DNA from: Dactylonectria macrodidyma
Taxonomy: Eukaryota; Ascomycota; Sordariomycetes; Hypocreales; Nectriaceae
DNA length: 64,000 nucleotides
Assembly: GCA_020744425.1 (NCBI GenBank)
Contig: JAGMUV010000019.1
Span: 186,001 to 250,000, forward strand
Reading direction: 5' to 3'
A model generated the notes under the pieces. It saw only the letters and a list, made by a program, of their open reading frames with translations, was not told the DNA's origin and ran no database searches. The translations under genes were made by a program, and so were the position numbers. Positions 44,346 through 55,140 of the stretch are shown here, piece after piece (position 1 is the stretch's first letter; the number at the start of each line of letters is the position of its first letter).

Positions 44346-45605
44346 TTTGAGAGCGCGTCTGCTGATATGGGGCAATACTGGAGAATGGTGAGTGAAATGA
44401 TGACAACAGGAGGCGTGCAAAAAGATGCTGATGTGGTTTTGATGATATGACACTGATATTCTGTCTTCCAACGACACCTTGGAACTCTCCAAGACATTTT
44501 ATAGAGAACCATAAAAGTATATTGTCTCTCAAAGCAGCCTCAGCCCAGCCAACTACTGGGCTTTAACTCCGATAAAGTCGTTGAAGTCCAGCCGGCTCAG
44601 GGCTTTTACGCAAGTGCCAAGACACCGTAGAACCGAAACACCGCCAACCTTTGGCTGGCTGGAATAGAAACGCCACGCATCCACTCCCGGAATTAAACAC
44701 TCTGACCATCCTGGGTGTGACCTCACTGGCTTGTTTCTGTTGCAGATTTCCAATACCAGTCTCCGACAGACCGACTTGCGTTTCTTCTCTAAACAAAGGC
44801 CAAGGTGCAAAGCGGCTGGGACACTGACGTGATACACCCAATGGCAGGCTTCCCATGAGATCTGGCCACCATGAGAAGCCGCCATGTATGTGACCAAGCA
44901 AGGGAAGGAAGTGTGCTAGGGGCCCATCACTATGCTCACTCAATTGATGGAAGGCCTCCTCTAATGATGAGATTAGCGCTAGAAGCGTCAATAGACCTTG
45001 CTGGACACGAATTTCAGAGAAAATTCTATTACATCAGCCAAGCTCATCATAGCAACCCAATCAGCGCCTTCAACCTTCTTAATCAAATCCATCTTCTCAC
45101 AAAGCGTAAACGCAACGTTACTGAGAACTACGATGCCACTGCCCTTCCTGGATAGCTCGCCTCTGGCGCAATCTCGTCCCTGGAGGTCACCACTGCGTTT
45201 TGCAAGCATGTAGCTATCGCGCATTAGTTGGTGTGTCCCTTGCCTGTCATCCTCACGTCTCGGGGTCACTAGGACAGGGATAGAATGCACTCGTATGGCT
45301 TTCCGAGTGTTCGGAGTTTAAGCCGTGCAACTACGTGTAGAATACCATTGCTTGTTGGGCCAGGACCGTGGTTTAGCACGCCCAATGCGATGCACAAAGA
45401 TACCATGCTGTAAGTTTACATTATTCTCTGGGGGGGACATGGATTAGCCACTATACTTTGCAAAGGCATTGTAATAGTGTGAAGTCGGATTTTTAAGGTA
45501 GCTGCAAACCCCTTGTGCTTCCTCTGGGCCTCGGGAAAAGGTTCTTAGTGCCAGTGTCTCTGGGGCTCTCCGAGAAAAGAATGCGCGTCGCGGACGTGAT
45601 GCATC
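44346..45605. other. Intergenic, no gene recognised
   Basis: 1.26 kb. A 100-residue minus-strand frame at 44988-45290 has no recognisable family and is treated as chance. Confidence 0.5.
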
Positions 45606-45621
45606 TCTATTCTATTTATTT

Positions 45622-45822
45622 CAATAAAGCACCAGCTCCGCACCATTGACATTCCTATCTTGGATCTGCCTCAAGATCTCCTCCGCCTCGGACGCGTATT
45701 TACAGCAACTCCGAATCTTCTCACCATACATATAGAATACAAATAGAAAAGAAAGACACACAAGAGATAGAACCGCCGGGATAGATGCGGCCCACTGGTT
45801 CCTGAGGTTTTCATACATTCTG
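45622..45822 (-). pseudogene. C-terminal fragment of DHA1 MFS transporter (left-arm copy)
   Basis: The minus-strand frame from [14 protein letters not shown] to [18 protein letters not shown] closely matches the last 60 or so residues of the intact transporter at 58042-59740 ([14 protein letters not shown] to [16 protein letters not shown]). Nothing upstream of that point is preserved. It has the orientation expected if this is the mirrored copy in an inverted duplication. Confidence 0.9.
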
Positions 45823-45840
45823 GTGATGTGATGTTGGGGG

Positions 45841-45866
45841 GTGGCTTGTGGCTTGTGGCTTGCGGA
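45841..45866 (+). repeat. 9-bp tandem repeat
   Basis: GTGGCTTGT repeats nearly three times right beside the broken end of the transporter fragment. Confidence 0.7.
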
Positions 45867-46052
45867 GCCGAAACCACCGCCGTTACGGAAGGGTTGTGGC
45901 TGCTGGCAACGAGCGAATGATATATGAACTTGGCATTTCTAGACACAAACACTATTGCCTTGCTGTGTTCCGGATCCTACAACTCTTATTCTGGGCATGG
46001 TCAGGAGTACCACCGAGCCCGAGAGGCCGATGTACACCGGAGACATAACTAG

Positions 46053-46152
46053 CGTTAACCCCGGACCAAATCTCCGCATTTAGAAGCATAGCTCGCAACA
46101 GTTGGTTCGGCAATTGGGGGACCAATCACAGGCACAGACTCTAATCCCGACA
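46053..46152. promoter_or_regulatory. Ancestral bidirectional promoter, left-arm copy
   Basis: This 100-bp stretch matches, in inverse orientation, 57739-57842. Shared words are GTTAACCC, CCAAATCTCCGCAT, TAGAA, GACCAATCACAGG and AATCCC. It lies between the transporter fragment and the regulator, just as the right-arm copy lies between the regulator remnant and the intact transporter. It includes a CCAAT box. Confidence 0.65.
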
Positions 46153-46315
46153 CTAGCCAAAATCCCGACAACCTGGGACTTCCTTTCTCTTCCCAATCCC
46201 AACCTCTCCCCACCCAACTCCGCTCCTCAGGCTTGGTCCTCTCAATCCCCATCTTTGCCCTCATCCGACCTTGATAAACTGGGGAAAAAGACGTCCTCAA
46301 TATCCGGACCTGAAA

Positions 46316-48835
46316 ATGGAAGGCGAAAAGGCCGAACCGCCGGTGAAACTAAGCAAGGCGTGCATCCCGTGCCGCAACCGCAAGACCCAGTGTGATGCTC
46401 CTCTCCATGGACTGCCATGCAGCAACTGTACCCGCAAATCGTGTCACGACAGGTGCATTCTGCCGACTCGTAAACGCCGAGAGATGTTGGTCCTTCCCCC
46501 CAACTTCCGCCCGTGATCCATCATGGAAAGAGCGAGACGCGTGCTGACTTGTTCTGAAGCAACCTAGCCAAGAAGGCCCAAGACTCGACTCGGATCCGGC
46601 CATCTCCAACGAACATTCGCCCGGTCCAACCGGAAAATGACCAGGTGAGTCTTTTGTTCGCAATCAGGGGAGTGGATGTCCCGCCGCTGGAGATCGTGAC
46701 CCACTGTTGGAGTATCCCTTGTCCAGACAGCTAGAGAGGCTGACGGTGCGGTTCGGCACATCCGGGGCAAATCCATAGGCCGCTCCTATTTTTCCCTCGT
46801 CTCCGTGGCTCTTCTGATCAAAGGTGGTGACTGTGTGTATACAGGCATCGGGACCCCCCAATGACAAGCCCAGTGATGGCTTGCCAGTGCACTCCTCGGT
46901 CGAATCAACCATTGTCGCAACGACGAACGCCCTCGCCAAGCAGTCGGATAAATGTCGAGACCCAACCAAGTACCAGATCGGCTTGAATTACCTCGGTATT
47001 CTATCACAGGTAGAAGAGGATGCCAAACACAAAGGCCACGGGTCTGACAGCCTCACCACTCTTGTCGACGGGAGCCCGACTTCCGCAAGCAACTCTCATA
47101 TCTCGCTTGGCTACTCGAGTGTAGTGTCACGACAGCTCGACGCTGCCGATCAAGCTTTCCTCGTGGGAAAGGGAGTTTTTGATCTCCCTCCTCAACACTG
47201 CATGCAAGTTTCCGCTGCTTGGCGCTTAGCCTCTCCACTGACAGTGAAGAGTCTAGTGAGGCGCTGCTCCGGGCCTATTTCGATTTTGTTGATCCCTTTG
47301 CCCCCATCCTGGACAGAGTCAGCTTCGTCCGCAGCTTCAAGTCTGGGTGTTACTCCCTCTTCCTGATGCATGCCACCCTCGCCAGTGGCGCTCTTCACGT
47401 ATCTCCAAACATCATTTCGGAGTGTGGATTCGGGGGTCGATTGGAAGCCCAAGCCAGCTTCTCCTCCAGAGCCACGCTGCTCTACGACTTTCAATGCGAG
47501 ACGAACTCTCTACACCTGCTGCAGGGCTCTCTGCTGTTGGGGGCGGTGGTGATTACTTCTATCATTGACAAGGATTGCCACTACTGGCTCTACAACTCGG
47601 TTCGCCTCATAACAAGAACCGAACTCCACAGGAAGTAGGTTGTTCCGGTGGTCAAGTCAAGGGTGTCGGCTGGCTAACTATCATAAGCGTCACAAGCGAA
47701 GGGAAGGATAGAAACCTATCCAAGCTTTACAGGAGAATATGGTGGACTCTCTATGTGAGCATGTTCCCCCCACAACCGTGTCACACACACAGCCTGCATT
47801 TTTCTAAAACCGTCTCACTTGAAAGTTTCGCGATGTACACTTCACCGTCATAGGCGTCCAAAGGACCAGCCTCGTCAGCCAGCTCAAATGCAACATTACC
47901 CCCCTAACTGCTCAAGACTGGGATGCTGAGAACATCCCCGAAGACTTTACCTCGATCTTGAAGCCGGTTACAAACAGGCAGATATCAGCATTCATATCGT
48001 ACTGCCAGCTTGCTGTGACTGGTGAGTGTTTCGAGTCACTGCAGACTGGGACGGAGCTAACAGTCACTGCCAGTGAACCAATGCCTATCTGATCATCACG
48101 ACCGAGACCCCCAGTGCATGGTTGAGCCGCTGGAAGCCTGGCGCATCTCTCTCCGCGAGACACTGCAGATGAATGGCCAGTTGCATCAGCTCGACATGAC
48201 TTCTTCGTTCCTGCTGGCCAGCAGCTACCGATTCGAGTGCATCCTCCTGCGCCTCTTGCGTCCGAGGTGGCAGTCTCTAGATCCGGCCCGAAGAGAATTG
48301 GCAAGACGTCAACTCCGCTTTGCTATGTTTGAGCTGGACACCATCACCGGGAGGATGCTGGCGTGTAATACCCTTTTAGAAGCGCCCGTAGCATTGTACG
48401 TTTCCTTTAGACGAAGCAGCGCCCAGTTCGCTCCTGTGTTTTCTAACTCGCCCTAGCTGCACCTGCATCCCTATTCTACTCGCCCTCCATGTCGAAACGG
48501 TGCTTGATACGACGGAATCCGAAGTTAACCAGTCTATATCCCGCATATCCATCAGCCGGGTAATGTTAATCCTTAAGCACATGGCAGAGATCCCATCAAT
48601 ACAGCAGGTGCTGCCGATATTTGAACAAGTCCTCGCAAAGTATAACCTCACCTCTTGCCCTGCCAATGCCGCCAGCTCGAGCATTGTGAACACGGAATGG
48701 GAACCCGCTCCGAGTGAGCAAGGATACGATGCAGGGTGGCGTGGAGGGTTCCCTATGACGGGGTGGCAGGATCTTGCTGAATTTGATGTTCCCATGCTCG
48801 GCGATTTTTCCATCTTTGAGTCTCTATTCGCTTAG
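46316..48835 (+). CDS. Zn2Cys6 transcription factor 3 (intact left-arm copy)
   Basis: Model: exons 46316-46512, 46560-46644, 46845-47207, 47252-47634, 47688-47754, 47826-48021, 48074-48395 and 48457-48835, 663 residues. The zinc cluster uses Cys16, 19, 26, 35, 38 and 47. The middle domain has ALLRAYFDFVDPFAPILDR, LYRRIWWTLYFRD and RMLACNTLLEAP. Junctions at 46512/46560 and 47207/47252 were chosen by frame and branch site; the 200-bp intron 46645-46844 is unusually long and could hide a small exon. The broken copy at 57021-57611 shows that it once sat between a transporter and an esterase, so those two genes on the right arm are its likely targets. Confidence 0.85.
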
Positions 48836-49392
48836 CTTTATGCAGACACTACTGATATAATAGCCACGGTTTGGTGCAGAGCAACGCTGTTTCGATTTGC
48901 ATATGGCACTTTGTGACCTGACTATGTATGATCTTGTCTTCCTAAACAATGTCTACATGCGAAACCCTGTTCATGCAACCAGATCCCAAGACTTAAAGCG
49001 TCCTTCCCCCCACCCCCGGGTAGCATTGAAGGCAATATTCTGGGGCTTATTACCCATACTGTAGGTCGGCCAAGTGATATAGAGATTGGAAACTTTCGAA
49101 CAACAGTCCGCACAAGTTCTCATTCAGAGCTCCTAGGGAAATAAATCACTGTAATTATTCGGCAATCCGGTATTTACAATCTTATCAACATGCAGCTCAT
49201 AAGGTCACTAAGCTCAAGGAACGCTGCCTCTCGCTAGCTATTAACACATTAAAGAGATCAAGTTCACACCCTTCTCCCCTCACATTACTAAATATAAATA
49301 TAGCATCCTAGAAGTGCGCTACCTCCAGGATCTTAGAGCTGATCCTATCTAGCACTATATCAAAGCAATAGCTATATTATTAACACCATGCC
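48836..49392. other. Intergenic, AT-rich toward the right
   Basis: 557 bp. The part 49230-49390 is AT- and TA-rich and borders the esterase fragment. No gene recognised. Confidence 0.5.
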
Positions 49393-49394
49393 TT

Positions 49395-49635
49395 ACCTAG
49401 AATTCTGTCGCAATATGCCGCCCGCCGGCATAGAGAGGTCGCCTACCAGTAGGGAGATGATGCCGTAGAAAGGACCGTAGGGGCTTCCGGGGTCGTTGAG
49501 CACAATGCCGAGCTCTGCCTGGGTAGCTTCTGGCCATAGATCCCAGTATAGCTCGCTAAATCTATGGATGGTCTCGTTAGACAATCGACCGGGCCTAGCG
49601 AAAGCGAGCAAGGCAGCAATGAGTTGGTTGTCATG
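49395..49635 (-). pseudogene. Fragment of type-B carboxylesterase (left-arm copy)
   Basis: The minus-strand frame with FARPGRLSNETIHRF, ELYWDLWPEATQAELG and GPFYGIISLLVGDLSM corresponds to the segment of the intact esterase at about 56222-56440 (GPGRLSNETVRRF, ELYWDLEPAAVQAELG). Both the catalytic-serine half and the C-terminus are missing, so it cannot be functional. It is inverted relative to the intact gene. Confidence 0.9.
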
Positions 49636-49649
49636 TTTCGTAATGTGCT

Positions 49650-50524
49650 GAATAGGTATTCAGTGTAACCAGGTTTTATTGATAGCTGAGGTAACTAGAG
49701 TTTAGGAAATGATAACGATAGTGGGTTCTATATACTAGGCGTCGTGTAGTGGGAACACGACGGGGACCGTGATCCATGGGGATGGATCACGGTTGAGAAA
49801 GTGGCCCTCCGCAGTTGGTGAGAAAAGTGAGGTCGGCCCATGACGTGCGACACGTAACAAGGCGCATCTCAGGCCGTGACAGAAAGTGAGGGGCGCAATA
49901 TTGCTGTAGGTCCTTAATAACAGCCTCAAGCTCTATAACAGTACACAGCTAGCCCTGTATACTGATATGGTAATGATCCTGTCTTACGCCAGTGTATCGA
50001 AGGCTTCCATCACAAACCGATCGTCAATACCTGCATCAAGGGCTCGTTTGACGAAGAAAGTACCCCCACCGACCCCGCACAGAGTCTAGCCGGCAGAAAG
50101 CCGCGGCGGTCGGCGGTCGAGCGGCGGTTATTCAGGTATTGCGCAGCGGGTTGTTCCCTTCGTATCCACCATTTCCGATGAGCCTCGCTACGTTCCACTC
50201 AACGCTTACGCAGTTATGCCATAAAGAATGCGCAATGTGGTTTTGACATCTTGTATTCATATCTAAGCCGTGGACATAGTTTGGGTACACCTAAGCCTAA
50301 TGAAAGGAGAAGTAATGAAACTGTACAGCCTGTCCCATTATTTCCTAATTTCCCGGCTAGATCTAGTACTTCTTGCGCAGTCTTTACAAGAGAGCTATGT
50401 TTCTACCAGCTATGTTCGCTTGTTTTGATGTTGTATACGCCGTCAGAACTTAAAATTGAGCGGTGCTATGGCTATATTACAGTAAGAGCAAAGCAACAAT
50501 CTTCCGGTCCTGTCGTCCAACTGG
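49650..50524. other. Intergenic, no gene recognised
   Basis: 875 bp between the esterase fragment and the second aldehyde dehydrogenase. Several GC-rich inverted words occur (for example GATCCATGGGGATGGATC near 49771), but no coding frame was recognised. Confidence 0.5.
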
Positions 50525-52424
50525 TTAAGCCGCCGTGAAAAATACGGACTTTGTGTTGCAATACGACTTGATGCCCTCAAGTCCGTGCTCGGCGCCAATA
50601 CCACTCTGCTTAGCGCCCCCAAAGGGAACATTCGGCTGGAGCTCGAGATGGGTGTTGACCCAAACCGTCCCTGCCTTGAGTTTCCCGGTGAGCCTTTCCG
50701 CCTGCTTCAGGTCTCTGGTCCAGACAGAAGCACCGAGGCCCATGGGACTATCGTTGGCACGCCTGAGGACATCCTCTTCGTCCTTCCACTTCAGTACTGG
50801 GAATACGGGACCTGAGTAACATTAGACGTCGTTTCCTTAAAAGTGCAAGAGGAAACATACCGAACGGCTCCTCGACCACGATTCTAGAATCATCCGGGGG
50901 GTTGTCCACAACAGTCGGGGTGATAAAATATCCTTTGCCCACGCTCGACGCCCTAGTTGACCCAGTTGCGAGCTTGAAGTTCTGAGACTGGATGTCGGCA
51001 AGCAGTTCCTTCACCCTCTCGAACTGGAGGTGATTCTGGACGGGGCCAAGAGCGGCGCCACTGTTCAGTCCGTCGCCCACACTAAGCTTCTCAACCTCTG
51101 CAACTAGCTCCTTTAGCAGGTCGTCGTAGATGGACTCGTGGATGTATATTCGCTTGATTGCGATGCAGATCTAGGAATTTTATGTAAGCATGCTCACTCT
51201 GGAAGTCTCAACATCCTACCTGGCCCGAGTTTAACAGCGATGAAATGGCAAGCTAGCGTGATAATGATTAGTACATTGCTTGAAAGTCTCCTGGAGAACA
51301 AACCTTCGGGGCAATCGCCTTGACATCGACATCACTGCAGATAATAGCCGGATCATTCCCACCACTGTGCACGTCAGTCCTTGACCGCTTGATTATCAAA
51401 GGTTGACCCACAGCTCGAGAGTCACGCGCTTGAGCGTCCCCGCAGCACTCTGCAAGACTCGCTTCCCGGTTCCCGTAGATCCCGTAAAGCTCACCTTGTC
51501 CACGCCGGGATGTGCAGTTAGCCAGGGGCCGAGATCATCGGTCCCGCTTAACGCCTGAAACACACCCGGCGGGAAGTACTTGAGGCCCAGCTCTGCGAGT
51601 TTCAGGTTGCAGTAGGGGGTGAAAGGCCTGCTGAGGGGTTACTAAGCCGTCTTGATAGGATAGTTTTGAGACATACGATGGCTTGAGAATAAAGGCATTT
51701 CCAGCAATGAGGGCTGGACCGAGTTTCGCAATGGCTGTCTCGAGGTTAATTTATATACTTGAAAGGAGGAGGCGCTTTACCTAGCGAAACAGGGACTAGA
51801 GAGCGTTAGTCTTGCATAGAATCAACCTCCGGGGTAGTTCCAACTTGAGTTACTTACAGTTCCAAGGCACAATGCCAACAGCAACGCCTAGGAAGCATTA
51901 ACATCAAGGGCAGAGCCGGAATCGCTAGGTGACGAACCAAGAGGGACGTATTTGGTAACGACTCGACGGCCGGGCTTATCCTCAATCACCTCCTCAGGAT
52001 CAGGCAGCTGGGAATACCCCTTGAGGAACTGAATAGACGTGTCTACCTCCATAGTCGCCAGTTGCAGCTACAATTCTTGTCAGCGGCACATCTTCTCGAA
52101 CAGAGTCAAGACACCGACTGGCTTTCCTTGCTCCTTGGTCAACAGAAGAGCAAGTTCGTCCTTGACGGCGTCGATGCCATCCGCAAACTTGGCCACGATG
52201 CTCTGTCGCTCCTTGTACGGAACATCAACCCAGGCTTCAGACGCCCTCTTGGCGGCCTCGACAGCCCTGTCGACATCCTCTCGGGTCGAGACCGGCACAG
52301 GGGGGTTCTCCTCCAGGGTAGAGGGATTGACGCCCTGGATGGTCTCCTTGGTTGTTGCGAGTTTCCCGTCAATGACGTTGTAAAACTCTGTGAAGCTGAG
52401 CTCGGCGTTGGTGTTGTTGGCCAT
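50525..52424 (-). CDS. Aldehyde dehydrogenase (loop of the inverted duplication)
   Basis: Model on the minus strand: exons 52424-52119, 52067-51938, 51887-51858, 51795-51781, 51734-51677, 51627-51412, 51364-51304, 51252-51220, 51170-50861 and 50811-50525, 481 residues. Ten exons include a 15-nt microexon (51781-51795), which keeps the frame and gives [16 protein letters not shown]. The acid/base glutamate is in TLELGGND (Glu251) and the nucleophile in NSGQICIA (Cys285). The C-terminal [11 protein letters not shown] motif is complete. It is divergent from the alcohol dehydrogenase at 53134, which suggests an alcohol-aldehyde-acid pair. It is not a close copy of the aldehyde dehydrogenase at 4532, whose intron pattern is quite different. 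Confidence 0.9.
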
Positions 52425-53133
52425 TGTTGCGCGGTAGGTGTTGAATGAAAGTTTGACTGATGTTCTGATTTTCAGGTCTGTTGCCGCTGTGGTTGTGCGA
52501 TGCTCGCCGACATTTATGGCTGAGCCGTCTGGAAGCCCAAAACAATTGGTGTCGTCACTTGCTCGACCCGAAAAAAAAAAAAAACTACTAGTTTGCACTT
52601 TTGCGAAAATCCCGGCGGAGTTGCTTTCATATTCCCGAAACGGAGATGGCCAAGAGTAAATGCCGGAAACTAACTAACTAACTGGGACCAAGCAGACGAG
52701 TTGAGTGACGGGCGGAGATAAGATGAAATGATTGCAGTAACGCCGCCAAATAAAGTTCAGCTGCTGCCAAGGGTAGGAGACGGGGTATTGAAATCCCGGC
52801 GGTTCGTAATTTCATGCTGTAGTAAATGACGATGCTGATTGCGGCGATGCGGACTTTTTCTTCTCGAAAAATAAGCATAACAATGGACTTGCGGGGATAT
52901 TGCTACCCTCTGGGATGGCGCACTAGAAACTCTGTTCAACTTCAACTATGTCGGCAGTTGACATTCCGATACTACACAGGTCGGTAGGTAGGCTCCCACC
53001 TCAAGCATGTGCAGCATTTACCTGTATCATATATATTTAGAAATTGATGGTCTTGTTGAACAACGTTTCTCTACGTGAACCAAGTGTCTAAACCATTACA
53101 AACAGTCTCCCACCAACCCCTACGACCCTAAAC
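52425..53133. promoter_or_regulatory. Divergent promoter region, aldehyde / alcohol dehydrogenase
   Basis: 709 bp between divergent starts. It holds copy 2 of the 178-bp repeat (52702-52879) and a 14-base A run near 52571. The symmetry axis of the inverted duplication, estimated from the paired segments, falls at about 52-53 kb. Confidence 0.55.
52702..52879 (-). repeat. Dispersed ~178-bp repeat, copy 2
   Basis: Inverse match to 42259-42437 with the same ordered words (GCTTATT, GCCGGGATTTCA, GCTGAACTTTATTTGGCGGC, TATCTCCGCCC). Differences are spread along the length, so the copies are old. Confidence 0.7.
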
Positions 53134-54318
53134 ATGTCTACTGAGATCCCCAAGCATCAACGCGCCGCCGTTCGCGTCGTCGGAGATGCCACCAAACTGG
53201 TCAAGATCCAAAACATCGACGTGCCTTTGCCAGGACCCGGCCAAATCCTCATCAAGATCACCTGGACCGGCGTCTGCGGCACAGACAAGTCCTACTTCCT
53301 CGGCGACTTTGATGCCGCCACCAGTGGCGCAAATCTTGGCTCAAACGGCATCGCCGGCCACGAGGGCATAGGCGTGGTCGTTGCCATCGGCCAAGATGCA
53401 GGGCAACGCTGGAACATCGGGGACCGAGCGGGCGTCAAGTGGATCGCCAGTGTCTGCGGTGACTGCGAATTTTGCCAGACGGGGCATGACATGCACTGTC
53501 CGAATCATACACAGAGCGGGCTATCGAGGCCAGGGACCTTTCAGGAGTACTGTCTTGCAGATGGAAGGTATTCAACCAAGATACCGGACGGTGTACCTGA
53601 TGAGGAAGCCGCGCCGATCTTGTGCGGCGGCGTGACGACCTACGCGGCGTGCAAAAAGTATGAAATATCTCATTTAATCATATGCGGCAATATGCTTACA
53701 TGGACTCTCCCAGGTCTGGCGTCAAGCCGGGACAGTGGATCGTCATCCCCGGCGCTGGCGGTGGCATAGGACACCTCGCAGTGCAATACGCCAAGGCCAT
53801 GGGTATGCGCGTGATCGCCATCGACACGGGAGATCAGAAGCGTCAGCTGTGCGAGAGACTCGGAGCCGAGGCTTTCATCGACTTCAAGACAGCCGAGGAC
53901 GTTGTTGCAGAAGTCAAAAGGCTTACAGGGCTCGGTGCCCACGGGGCTCTAGTAATTGCCGCATCCAAGCAGGCCTTTGCCACGGCGCCGGGCTTCCTCA
54001 GACCGGGCGGCACGGTGGTGGCCGTTGGGATCCCTATCGATCCGACAATCATCGCGGGTGCGCCGCCTTCGCAGCTGATAAGTGGGCAGCTAAAGGTTGT
54101 CGGTAGTCTTGTCGGAGGACGGAAGGATGTCGACGAGGCGTTTGATTTTGCGGCCCGAGGGTTCATTCGCGTAAGTAGAACATTTCCACTAAAGAGAGCA
54201 TTGCTGACGGAGATAGCCGGTTGTTTGCAAGGGGAAACTGGAGGAGCTGGACTCGTGGATTCGCAAGTTGCAGGCTGGGGAGGTGGCAGGACGGATTGTG
54301 CTGCAGGTTTCGCAGTAA
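53134..54318 (+). CDS. Zinc alcohol dehydrogenase (AdhP-like, MDR)
   Basis: Model: exons 53134-53657, 53714-54170 and 54217-54318, 360 residues. The GVCGTDKSY segment provides the catalytic Cys (GHEGIG supplies the next ligand), and CGDCEFCQTGHDMHC gives the four structural-zinc cysteines. The Rossmann loop is PGAGGGIGHLAVQYA. The third exon is supported by PVVCKGKLEELDSW, a normal family C-terminus. It oxidises primary or secondary alcohols with NAD. It is paired head-to-head with the aldehyde dehydrogenase and followed by the secreted esterase, an arrangement suited to consuming alcohols released by ester hydrolysis (inference). Confidence 0.92.
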
Positions 54319-55140
54319 GAAGGGACGCAAGGGAAGGGAACATGTGCTGTTTTCTGAACAATGAAACTACTTAGACTGTTGAATAGGGAATACTTGGTTA
54401 AGCTGCGAATTCTACGAAAGCCAAAATAGCTAAATAATATGAAGATTGAAATATTTTTGACTCTCAAAGCTATTTTCCGTTAAACGAGCCGTCACAATAG
54501 GCATGCCATTACCTTAAAATACCAAAAGCAGGAGGCCCTCGTACCTGAACTGCGGGAACTTAGAGCTTGTATTGCTAGTGATAGGAGTCTTTATTCGTTG
54601 TATATTACCTACTTTTACTATTCTAGCTCGGCTGTAAGGTGTAGGGTATTCTTGGCCGGGTATGACCATCGCTCTAAGCCTTATATATTTCCTTAATCGA
54701 CCATCCGCCAGAGTTCTTCGTCATCGTGGAAGCAACCTTCCCTTGGAAGAGCAGCAAGCTAGACAAGCGCCTTGGTATGGGAACCCCGAATAGTGGCTAC
54801 ACTGTTAAAGCACTGTAGTGAAATGGAACAGCTCTTCTTACATGATTCCATCACCTCTCTGAACTGGACTTCGGAAATTCTCTCCCCTGGCTCGGCATTA
54901 TAGACTTGACGGCCCAGCCCTGCCCCTCTCCCCACTCTCTTAAATTATAGGTACCATCACCAAGCAAGGACTTGAAAGAGGACGGGGACACCGTTATATC
55001 CGTCTTGGTATTCGGACACTAGCAAGACGCCGGGAGAGTCGACACGGAAGCTAAATAAATTGCCAAAGTTAACCTTACTCCGCTGGTCATTTTCCTGCTT
55101 CTTCCACTTCGTCGAACTGTAATGGTTGTATGTCGCTAAT
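54319..55140. other. Intergenic, upstream of carboxylesterase
   Basis: 822 bp with no gene recognised. Confidence 0.5.

Noticed and set aside
44988..45290. 100-residue minus-strand open frame
   Set aside because: No recognisable domain, no splice partners, and a composition like chance frames nearby.
4532..52424. The two aldehyde dehydrogenases (or the two zinc alcohol dehydrogenases) as recent duplicates
   Set aside because: Intron positions and sequences differ strongly within each pair.
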